This document shows positions 1 through 9,900 of a stretch of 64,000 nucleotides of DNA, piece by piece. The notes below the pieces were generated by a model. That model was not told where the DNA came from, searched no databases, and was given only the letters and a program-made list of their open reading frames with translations. Each line of letters opens with the position of its first letter. Positions within the stretch are counted from its first letter, which is position 1. The position numbers and the translations under genes are program-made. Source of the DNA: Venturia oleaginea (lineage: Eukaryota; Ascomycota; Dothideomycetes; Venturiales; Venturiaceae); contig JABMLP010000001.1 in assembly GCA_013176395.1 (NCBI GenBank), forward strand, positions 1,798,001 through 1,862,000, read 5' to 3'.

Positions 1-1309
1 GATTAGTAGTAGAAAGGCCATGAACACAGCACCGCATGGTGCGCACATGCAAGGCCCTACTGGTCCGGGTCCAACAGGGATGCCACCCTCAGGGTTGGGT
101 CCACCTGGGCCAAGACAGTCCATGAGCATGGGACAACAGCTCGTTCACCACCACCATGAACAGCCAGGCGGGCCTCCTGGAGGAGCTGACGATGTTAGCG
201 GTATGTTTCATCACCAGATGTGATCATGTGTTTTTTATGCGGGTTTTGAAATGATCAATATTGAGGCACACTTCCTTTCTCTTCACACAATTTCATATGT
301 AAATTACACTTTTGATGTAATATTCTGCCCCTTATCACATTACCACAAGATGAATTTTTGGGCGCAATGGAGATGGAAACAAACTTGCACGAAGCTAATT
401 TCTTTTGTCTCATGTCTAGCTGGAAATGATTACGATGATGAAGGAGCAACACACCACCATCACGCACCAATCGGTGGCAACGGAGAATCACCGAACGAAG
501 TACGACAAGCACACGATTTTTACTCGAATTATCCACCAAGTGCGACACTAGCAAATTCATCACTCCCCGCAGCGCGAAGTGACATGGAGCACGTAAGCTC
601 TCATGCTTCCTCTCATTCGACTGCAGTCGCAGCGGCGGCAGCGAAGAAAGACGAAGAGCAGCGCAATATTGCACTTTTCGGCGATCTTCCCGAAGCAAAA
701 CGCCGAAAGTTCATCCTTGTTGACGATGCTCAGCGCGGCACCCGCGTCCGAGTTCGAGTCATGCTAGATCAAGTCCGCATGCATGAAATGCCAGATTCGT
801 ACCGCAAGAATAACTCAGTGTATCCTCGCTCTTGGTTCGCGACCGAGATGCAGTCGCCTGGTCCAGCTTCGCATGGACGATGGCCAGATGATGTTGATGC
901 CGAGCAAGAGGACACACCAGCCGCAAGGACTCTAGTGCCTGTGCCAATGCTTGATGGCTCCGATGGAAAGATTCCAGTGTCCCGTATGAGCAGGACGAAG
1001 CGCAGCAAGGAAGTTACTCTAAACGATCTCGGTTATCGCATGAGCTGGAGCCAAAGCAGAGTATTTTCTGGGCGAACATTATTTCTGCAGCGTTCTCGTA
1101 AGTTGTAGCAACGTGCCATGAGAGTTGTAGGTATAAGTACATGCAAGCTAACATTACCTCAAGTGGATGCCTACCGCAACAAGATGCGTAGTACTATGGT
1201 AGCAGCTGGTCAAGACGTCACGACTGTTGCTCCTCACTTTGAAACTCGCGTCGGAAAGCGAAAGTGGTTGGAAAGGTGTAAGAAGTCGAAGCGCGAGGGC
1301 TCACCTTAA
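1..1309 (+). CDS. DUF8032-like fungal protein, 3 exons, 5' end possibly outside window
   Basis: Exons are about 1/20-200, 420-1097 and 1164-1309. Intron 1 (201-419) has donor GTATGT and acceptor TAG; intron 2 (1098-1163) has GTAAGT and AAG; both join in phase. The first ATG is at 20, but the frame is open to the window edge, so an upstream exon is possible. The N-terminus is rich in Pro, Gly and His. The middle and C-terminal parts carry a pattern like the fungal DUF8032 domain: a basic FILVDD start, NNSVYPRSWF, then GYRMSWSQSRVF and an LQRSLDAYRNKMRST helix, ending in a Lys/Arg-rich tail. Function is unknown; the basic tail and low-complexity N-terminus suggest a nuclear protein (inference). 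The family call rests on remembered pattern only. The exon structure is well supported. Confidence 0.75.
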
Positions 1310-3514
1310 ATGACTTCTCCCACGACAGACCGTTGCAACCGACAATTTAGCGACCCCTACACAGTCTCCACCACATCAAACACCCCCTGCGCTCACCCTT
1401 GCTCTATCCTGGTCTTCTGCTCGGCAGAGGCCACTACCGCACCGCCCCCCTTATTCTTCCGTGTCACCTAACCTCATCAAGATTTGTCAGAGGCCTAGCT
1501 CACGTCACCTCCGTTTGACAGGTCGGGGTGCATGATCCCTTGCTTGGAGTCGCTTCATTGGCGGGGTTCTTTTGGCTGTGGTCCCCCCTCAACGCTGCCG
1601 GTTCTCTTCTCTCGACCACTTTTGACTGGATATCAGTGCCTTTTGTCTTCTGCTGGACATGGCTGATGGCTGCTCCCTGGTCATGGTAGCCACTTATTTT
1701 CCCTCTTCCACGAAAAACTCCTTCGTAAGGATTATCGATGCTGGGGAAATGCATTTCCCTTCCCTCAATTCTCGACATAGGGAGGGACCTTTTTCTTGTG
1801 ATATTTTTTGGCTTTTATATTCGTCATCGTTGTTAGGTATTTAGGATTGATTGCACGATTCGTGGTCACTGGCGTATGCCTCACGGGATGGAACGACACG
1901 ACGGAAATATGTTATGACGTGCCCACGAAAGAAGGTATAGGTTATGGGCCGGTCGGTAACGACTGGGATTATCACGAATCTCTTATCTTCGTTGGTTGAT
2001 TTGCAGCGTGGCGAACTTATCCAGCTTTAGCAACGGTGCCACACAATGGGATTGTTTGGCATCGAACGTTTTATGTTACTCTCCGCGAACAAACTTCGAA
2101 TATATTTAGAAAACTTGTCTTACGTGCCAAAATCGACACCACAGTTGCTTTTCTCGTTACGCACCGGTTGCTTGGAAGCGGTCAACGCCATTTGTACCGA
2201 GAGACGAGAGATATGCGGAATATGCCCCACTAAATCGGCGCGTAGGGAACGTAAATCCTTGGAGATTAATCTCTTTTCATGGTAAAACGCGCAAGCTTCC
2301 CCAAGACTGATGGCACTACTCGGTGAGCAAGTCTATTCTTGGGAATAGCGAGAAGCATATAAATGTGCGCCGAGGCGAAGATATTAATCCCTCTTTGATT
2401 TACATCATGGCTGTGTTTCGTAGGAAAGAAGAATGGATGTCCTTGGTGGGAGTGTCAATGCTTGATCCCTCGACACGAAACGATAATTATGGAAGGTTGT
2501 ATACAAGAGAGAGTAGAGAGAGTCAAGATACATCCTTGTCATGATACGATTAATCGGGATGAATGAATGCATGAATGACGCTGAGGAAACGGGGGTTTTG
2601 GTTTTTTTTTGGGGGGGGGCGTAGGAAATCGGCTGATTATCCCTGTTTTGTGAGTGTCATGCGGGATCTTTGACAGGTGATTGCCGGTTTTTTTTTTATG
2701 GTGTAGGTGGGTGGAGGGGTTATTGGGACGGGGACGGGGACGGGGTTGTGGGCACGGGTTGGCGGCCGTTTTATTAAAACGGCGCGTAATAGGGTTTATG
2801 GTTTCTGGTGCTTTTTTGGTCATGGTGAGGAGGTCGTGCGGGCTTGGGGTTGGAGTGGGCCGTTTTTGACGTTAGAGGGTCGGTCAGGTGGTTTGAAGAT
2901 GCGAGGGCGCGGGTGTACAGTACTACATAGTGTGGAGTGGGTTTTTGGGAGAGGGATTAAGAAGACCTCATATATCGTGCAGCTTGAAGATAGGGCTATG
3001 CCTTTTTTTCTCCAAGTAATTAGTAGCAACAAAGCTTTTTAGGTCATGGGAGGCGGATGCGAGTCTGCATTGGCTACTAATCATTGGCGCGCTTGACACG
3101 TCTTCTTTTCTTCTGTTTCTTACACTTCCTATTCCATCCGACTTTGCATGATAATCACAGCAGTTATAGGATGAGGAGAATTGCGAAGGGGCTTCCAAGG
3201 GCCAAAGGAATCAAAGAGATATTCCAAAACGAAAGCCTACTATTATGCAACTTAAGTCGACCTAAAAAACAGTTATGAAATACTATACCCAAACCCTTCG
3301 TCTTCAAATCCATCGTCGCTCCCCATCTTACACGTCTTCGTATTTCTGAATAGTGTATTACCTACCACCGATCTTATAGGAAGCAGGCAATCCCTCCAAC
3401 ACACCTGAACTCGCCCACTTATAGCCATTGCACAGCTGGAAGTCATTATTACCCTTGACCTTACTATTTGCATTCTTGTTAACACTTACACTAATTGCTC
3501 GCCCCTGCCGAGAT
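1310..3514. other. Long intergenic stretch with GT-rich low complexity
   Basis: No gene is recognised. The part 2590-2890 is strongly G/T-skewed on the + strand, with G-runs and a (GGGGAC)n tract near 2724-2745. Short open frames here look like noise from this skew. Some could be the 3' UTR of the upstream gene. Confidence 0.5.
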
Positions 3515-4119
3515 CTACTCCACACGAGTTGCATCCCAGAAACGGTATCGCCTTGCAGTATCGTCCCATACCCAAGCATTGGCCTCGGCCTGAATCTGAT
3601 CGACAGTTGGTTGAATACTGGACGCAGATGTTGTCGTTTGGGCGGCTGGCGGCTGTAACAGGCCAGCTATGCGTAGGGCCGGAATAGCACGCTGCTCCGT
3701 CCACTCAGTACACTTAATAAGAGGCCTCCGAGGTTCTCCAGGTTGGTAAAACGTCAGCGGATTGCGTGTTTTGAAAGGCTCGGTCTTCATTGCAGCGGTG
3801 TTGAAGGCTTTCTGCTGGGGTGGCAAAGGTACAGTAAGAAGTACTTTGTTGAAGGGTTGAGGGTAAGTAGATGCTATTACATAGCCCAAGAATTCCTTGC
3901 TGGCAAAGTTTTGAGAGCTCTCTGGGCGGCTCCTGAACTTTGTCTCGTAGGCCATACCACTGGATGAGGTGATGTCCCCAATCGCCTGATGAACCCAGCC
4001 ACAGCCTTTTTTACTGTCCTCTCAACAAAGATTGTCGTATGGAATCTTGGTCCTGGTACGTCTGGATCCTGGAGACTGAGGCTAAATTTAAGTTTCCAGA
4101 CTGCGTAGTGTTCGGTCAT
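3515..4119 (-). pseudogene. Conserved fungal hypothetical protein with one frameshift
   Basis: The start ATG is at 4119 and the stop is at 3515. The N-terminal part contains HYAVWKLKFSLSLQDPDVPG and the C-terminal part contains KCTEWTEQRAIPALRIAGLL. I recall these as a conserved uncharacterised ascomycete protein of about 160-200 residues, but cannot name the family. The two halves lie in different frames. They join by one added base at the A-run around 4006-4011, after which reading continues through a glycine-rich segment and the rest of the protein. A Ser/Thr/Gln-rich tail follows. The single lesion next to a homopolymer could be a true 1-bp deletion or an assembly error; the rest looks well preserved. 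No function is proposed. Confidence 0.55.
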
Positions 4120-4396
4120 GGCTGAAAGGAGCGTCTAGGAATAATCTTGATAGGTCTTAGGAGTTGTTCGTAAAGTTCAGCCAATGTGGGTTGGGAATAT
4201 TACGTTGTACATGAGACGTCATCGCCATTTCAAGGCAAATCCCACCAAATTTCTAGCTGAAACTGCCAATATACCTATACTACGCATGTAGCTTATTCCG
4301 ACTAAATAGAACTTATTTTTAAACATTATGTTCCTACCTATAATTACTACTATTCGTACGGGTAGACATTAATAAAGGTATTTCTATAACGTATCC

Positions 4397-4464
4397 GATC
4401 ACCCAACCCGTCAGATCACCCAACCCGTCAGATCACCCAACCCGTCAGATCACCCAACCCGTCA
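4397..4464. repeat. Four perfect 17-bp iterons in the 3' terminus of Fot1 copy 1
   Basis: The unit GATCACCCAACCCGTCA is repeated four times head to tail (starts 4397, 4414, 4431, 4448). Copy 2 has one unit at the matching end and two, the second diverged, at the other. Their place just inside the element end suggests transposase-binding sites that changed in number (inference). Confidence 0.9.
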
Positions 4465-4490
4465 AAATTTCTTGGCACGACCATCTTATA

Positions 4491-6163
4491 TTACGACTCT
4501 TCAATTTCATCGCTATTAACAATAGATTCTAAGTCAGTCGTGCTGCTATCTGATTCAGAAGATATCTCGATATCTTTTTTACAAGTTCGCGCATTATGCC
4601 CAGTTGCGCCGCAGTTCCCACAGCGCCGTTGAGTTGGTCGGGCTGTTTCTTGATCACCACTACCACGAGCCTTCTTCGATCCCTGAGGCGCTACAGACGC
4701 CTCTGCAGCTACCTGCGCTGCTGCAGTCCCATACTCTATAGTACCACCTTGCTGGATCCACTTCCTTTTGCGCCATTTTCGCTTCGTCATTACTGCCAAT
4801 TGCTCTTCAAGCTCGCGGTTGCGCGCAACAAGTAGAGCGTTTTGGTGCAGCATCAATTCAGCGCCCTTGACAAGCTGGGAAAAGTCTGCCTGGGCAGTAA
4901 CTGGTGACCGAGTAAAAGACTCGCTTACGAGCTTGGATTGGGATCCAAATTCATGAGTATTGCTTGGAGTCTTTGACTGCCACGGCGTTTCTGGGAGACG
5001 GGGTTCTGGCGGGGTACGTAGCCGCACTTCAAGGCGATCCAATACCACCTGTGCGTCGATAGGGACCAGCCCTACTGCCTCAAAGGTCTTTTGACAGTTC
5101 TCTTTTGTAAATACGTCGAAAAACGCGTCTTTGAAGGCAGGGAGAAAGCCTTCCTTGTTGATATGGTAGACGCGTTGGGAGTACTTGCGCTTCAACGGCG
5201 AGAAGCAGACCACATCAAGGGGCTGGAGTATATGCGACGAGTGCGATGGCATGCAGAGGGTTATAATCTTATTTCCGAGGTAGTCCTTGAAATCCTGGCT
5301 GAGATGGCTCTCATGGCCGTCCAAAATAAGCAGCCTATACACCCCCACCTGCTGCGCCTTTGTATGCGCGTCAAAGTGCTTCAACCACTCAAGACCCAGC
5401 GCGTTGTTTGTCCAGCCGTTCTCAGAGACTGAGAGCTTCCAATTGCGCGGTATATTTGCCTCCTCATACCACGTAGAGATGTGAACTCGTCCTTTGTAGA
5501 TAATGAATGGCGGGGTCGCATACCCAGCTGCGCAAATGCTCTGAATAACCGTAACCCATTCGCAATCGCCCGGCTGAATGAGTTCAGGCCTTGTACGTCT
5601 CTCAGAGGCTGTAACGACCTTCATTGACCCAATAATACCCATCTGGAAGCCAATCTCGTCAAAGTTGTGCGTATCCTCGTCGTGGATGCCGTACTTTGCC
5701 TTGGTGTCTGCAACGAGCTTGAACCACGTGCCAATAATCTCTGGATCTTCCTGTAGTATCCTCTGCCTATCCTTGGCTCGATTGAAGACTGTCTTGAGCT
5801 CATCTGAGCGCTTTACGAACCTCTCAGCCCACTTTTTGCCTACTGGCTCTCCACCGCGTATACCCAACAATTTATCCGCCATATCTGCCACCTCACACAG
5901 CCGGGGCGCAAATCCTCGCGAACCGAGGTCGAGGATATATCGGACAAGCGTTTGCTCTTCGGTAAGGGTAAGTTTCGACCGTTTGGTGGTCTTTCGAGGA
6001 TAAATGGGACTCCTCTGACGCGATCGGAGAGGGTTTGTTGTTTAACGTTGAAGGCGCTCGCAGCAGCCCGTTGGCTTCGGAGTTGGCCGGTATTCAAAGC
6101 TTGGATTGCAAGCTGAATTCTCCCTTCGTGTTGGAGTAGTAACTCATTACGTTGTTGAGACAT
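4491..6163 (-). pseudogene. Fot1/pogo transposase, copy 1 (frameshift after HTH, internal deletion)
   Basis: The ATG at 6163 begins MSQQRNELLLQHEGRIQLA, a Psq/CENP-B-like helix-turn-helix region. Its frame is lost near 5996-6003. The catalytic part continues in another frame from about 5995 to the stop at 4491, with a 466-residue uninterrupted segment. That segment holds the DDE superfamily motifs NFDEIGFQMG (first Asp), LLILDGHESH (second Asp) and the late VPIDAQVVLDRL region, where pogo-type enzymes have the third Asp. A C-terminal CCHC knuckle, CGNCGATGHNARTC (CX2CX4HX4C), follows. Compared with copy 3, eight codons are missing between KYSQR and VYHIN. Normally such enzymes cut and paste the element at TA sites. 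This copy probably makes no normal full-length protein unless -1 frameshifting occurs. Confidence 0.85.
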
Positions 6164-6211
6164 AGTAGAATAAGAAGAGTAGTTGGGGTCTTGGCAAATT
6201 TTGACCGGTTG

Positions 6212-6384
6212 TGTGACGGCACGGCCCGTGACCATTAAATTACGTGCCGTGGCTCGTGTACTTTCTACTTAGTCGGAGTTTCCTTACGAAACTCTTACCT
6301 CTCTACCTTAGATCCTAAGTGTAATTCGGTGACATGTTCTGAAGTGCCTTGTGCCTTCGTATGGATATACCGTGCCGTCTCAGA
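6212..6384. mobile_element. MITE-like 173-bp insertion nested in Fot1 copy 1
   Basis: Aligning the 5' ends of copies 1 and 2 shows extra DNA only in copy 1. It starts TGTGACGGCACGG and ends CCGTGCCGTCTCAGA, so its ends are imperfect inverted repeats of about 13 bp. TTG occurs on both sides and may be a 3-bp target duplication. No coding capacity is seen. It must be younger than the split between copies 1 and 2. Confidence 0.65.
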
Positions 6385-6421
6385 TTGGGTGATCTGACGG
6401 GTTAGGTGATCGAATACGTTA

Positions 6422-6754
6422 TCTCGGTATTGCACCAGGGAACTGGTGCAACTGGCGTTCTTCCAGCCGGACACCACAGTAATATAGTGCTCTCCAAGTC
6501 ATTGATGACGATTCTTGTAGAGGCCGGTTTAAGTTATAAGAATCCAAGAGGGCGGTCGGACGATCAAACGTAACGGTAGTCCCAAAATATGTAAAAAGAG
6601 ACTCCCCTCTTTCACTAAAATATCATCAATCTCATATAACTGCTAGGATCCTCTTCCAATGACGTTGCTCGGAGAGAGGTACCGTACCTATAAGGAAGAA
6701 TCGGCAGCTGCCAAGTGATCATTTTCAAATAAGAAAAAGAGTAAGGCTCGAAAT
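6422..6754. other. Spacer between Fot1 copy 1 and the Ty3 element
   Basis: 333 bp with no recognised gene, RNA or repeat. Confidence 0.5.
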
Positions 6755-6930
6755 TATTACGGGACGGTAGCTGGAAAGACGCAGCATACTCGTAGCCAAA
6801 GATTGTTTAGATTCAGTTAAAGAGTGAAGGTATCTACAAACAGAGAACCTCAATGAGGTTCTTTCTCTATACTAGGCTCAATCAGGCTTAGGCTCTTAGC
6901 CTATACCAACCATGGGCCATGCCCATAACA
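6755..6930 (-). repeat. 3' LTR of the Ty3 element
   Basis: 176 bp, identical by eye to 12157-12332. In element orientation it begins TGTTATGGGC and ends CGTCCCGTAATA. It contains a perfect hairpin with arms AGAACCTCA and TGAGGTTCT, and the 11-mer AACTGAATCTA. Confidence 0.93.
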
Positions 6931-6944
6931 TTACCCCCCTCCTT
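6931..6944 (-). promoter_or_regulatory. Polypurine tract of the Ty3 element
   Basis: In element orientation the sequence AAGGAGGGGGGTAA lies directly before the 3' LTR. This is the expected place and composition for the plus-strand DNA primer. Confidence 0.8.
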
Positions 6945-9900
6945 ACCGGGTGTGCAGGACTAAAGAGGGTGTGGTAGGTGGGATAATCAAACAGACAAAC
7001 GCCATACATCGCTTCTGCCAGCTTGTAGCAGATTCGAAGGCGCTGGCCACCGCTACTCGGTTTCTTCGGGCCCCTGTTTGAGCTCCTATATCTTCGCCGA
7101 CACCGTCGCCCTTGCCATACTCTGCCTCGAAGCGGTCTAAGTCCTCAACTTCTGTGAATAATGAACGTGGCTGCCAATCGGGATCTGCATAGCCTTTCCA
7201 TTTGATTAATAACTGACGAACCCAGCCTCGCCCAACCCGTTTCTTCTCTGCGCGAAGTATACGTTCTACTTCAAACTCAGCCTCTGTTTCTTCGGTTTGA
7301 GGCACTAATGGTGGCGGCTGGGTATCATCGGATTCTTGTGAGGGCAGTGTGTCGGTTGCGGCTCGGCGGAGTAGGTCAACGTGGAAACGGTTATGGATAC
7401 CACTTGGCAGGTCAGCCAGCTCGTATACCATCGGGGAGATCTGGTTCTCGACAGTGTATTTGGCTTGCGTCCACGACAGTTTCTTTGATAGCTGCGGAGT
7501 ATTGATATTCCTAAGGTTCAACCAGACTTTGTCGCCCTTTTTTAACGTTTCGGCAGCTTGACGTGATCTGTTGGCGTCGTTCTCCATCTTCTGCTGGGAC
7601 CAGGCCATCGCTGCCTGTGCATATTCTTGTGCCTCTTCTATTCGTTGCACAAAGGTCTCGGCATCGGCTGTTGGTGAGTTACTGGGTGAGATTCGTTGTA
7701 CTTTCTGGATTGGTTCCGCATGGTAGCCGTGGGTTAGATAGAATGGACTCATCCCTGTGACTGAAGAGTCACGATTGTTCAGTGCTAACATAGCCGTAGG
7801 TAGTAGCGTTGGCCAGTCTAGTTGGGAGTATGCGATGAAGGCGCGGAGATAGCGTAGAACTTCCTGGTTCATACGCTCGGTCGCGCCATCGGTCTGTGGA
7901 TGAAAGGCTGTAGAGAGTCTCTGCTCAATCTTTGTAAGTTCGCAAAGCTTCCTCCAAAAACGACCTGTCCAATTGCTGCCTCTGTCCGACGTCAATGCCA
8001 TGGGAAATCCGTGGTAGCGATAGTGGCATTGTAAGAACCTTTTCGCGCACTCTTTGGCGCTCATTGTAGTCATAGCCTCCAACGTAACACTTTTGAGGAG
8101 GCGATCTGTGATAACCATGAGGTATTTTGGGCCGTTTTCCTCCGCGGGCAAATCAGTCATGAAATCGATTGATAGCTCGCTGTGGAAGCGGGCCGGGATT
8201 GGAAGTGGTTTCAGAAGACCTCGCTTCTTATCACGCCATATTCCTGTTCTCCCACATACGTCGCAATTACGTACAAACTGCCGGACTGTCTTGTATTGTT
8301 GGGGCCAAAAGAAACTTCTGGATAGAATCGCAAGCGTGCTATCTCTCCCTGGGTGTCCAGTAACATGGGAATCGTGAGTTTGTTGGACCAGCGTTGTTCG
8401 CAGCGGTTCCCAATCTGGTACCCATAGGATCCCTCTTCTCGTGACCGCGCCGTGGTCGTCTACTTCGCATTCGGGTAGCTGTACCGACAACTTGAGCTCT
8501 GGAGGAAAGGAACGTTCGCCAGTAACTATAGCCGTATGAATAGCTTCGTAGGATTGGTCCTCTGCTATTGCGCGATCCCAGAGAAGTTGTAACTCTGGTT
8601 TCTCGAAAAGATCGCATCCTTTTGCAACTGACCGGTTTTGACCGTACCTAGTAGTGGACCGGTGTTGACCGTTTTCGGCAGTCAGCTGGTGTCGACCGTC
8701 CAGTCCAGCATTTTGCTGGGGCTCCCGTATAACGTCCCATGTACTATTGGATGTATTCGGTGTATTGACTGGGCAGATAAGGGCTTGTATTGCGATTGTT
8801 TCGGTCGTCCTCTCGGAAAGAGGAGGAAGCCATTCGTCCTTGATCAACTGGGCCACTCGCCCTTGTAGTCTCTCGTCGTTCTTGTCATGTGGCATATCTT
8901 GATGTCTTCTTGATAGTGCGTCTGGTCTTTGCGCTAGTTTTCCGGCGCGAAATTCCAGCTGGAATTGGTACTCAGATAGAATTAGCGACCATCTTGCTTG
9001 TCTCTCTGACAAACGCTGCGCTGTCATAAAGTAGCGGAGATTCTTGTGATCGGTAAGGACTTTGAAAGGTGCTGCAACACTGCGTAGTTCTCCTCTCCAG
9101 TGTTCAATGGACTTGATTACTGCCAGTAATTCTTTATCGTGGATCTCGTAGTTACATTCAGCCGCAGTGAGCTTGCGGGAGAAGTATGCTACTGGTCGTA
9201 GTTTTCCTTTCATATCCTTCTGCGACAACGTGCCTCCCAGCGCGTAGCCAGAGCAGTCGCACTCGAGTACCGTATCCAGGTCTGGATTCCAGTGAGCCAG
9301 TATTGGGGCGGAGATGAATAGCTCCTTCAAGACTTGAAAGGCGTTCTCATGTTCTTTGTTCCAGACAAAAGCGACGGCCTTTCGTGTTAACTTGATTAAG
9401 GGGTCGGAGAGCTCTGAGAAGTTGTCGATGAAGTCTCGGTAGAAATTTGCAAAGCCTAGGAAGGAGCGTACGCCTGTGACATTGACTGGAGCCTCCCATT
9501 CTTTAATCGCGGCAACTTTCTCTGGGTCGACTTTGATCCCTTCTCCTGCAGTGATAATGAACCCCAGATATTTGACCTCCTGAACAGCAAACTCGCACTT
9601 GCTTAAGTCTAGCCGAAGTCCAGCAGTCTTGAGCTTGGCAAGAATTTGGTTAACCTTAACCATGTGATCCAGATAGTCGCCGTCGCTCCATATCAAGACA
9701 TCGTCCATGTAGGCTGAACAGCAGATATCTAGGGATTCCCGTAGGACTCCGTTGATGTATCGTTGAAAGCTCGCGGGTGCGCCAGCTAGTCCGAAGGGGG
9801 TAACTAGCCATTCGAATAGTCCAAATCGAGTGCGAAAAGCCGTTTTCCACTCATCGCCGTGCTTGATGCGGAGCCGATGAAATGCCGCTCTGACGTCAAG

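Larger units (their letters stand above)
4389..6419 (-). mobile_element. Fot1/pogo-type DNA transposon, copy 1 (2.03 kb, TA target duplication)
   Basis: The element is flanked by TA at 4387-4388 and 6420-6421. Inverted termini start ACGTATYCGATCACC and match those of copy 2 at 43358-45161. It encodes a DDE transposase on the minus strand. It is about 230 bp longer than copy 2, because of a 173-bp insertion in the 5' end (6212-6384) and extra copies of a 17-bp subterminal repeat in the 3' end (4397-4464). Confidence 0.9.

Noticed and set aside
2539..3042. Open frames on both strands (94-111 codons)
   Set aside because: They arise from G/T-skewed low complexity; no domain, start context or splice pattern.
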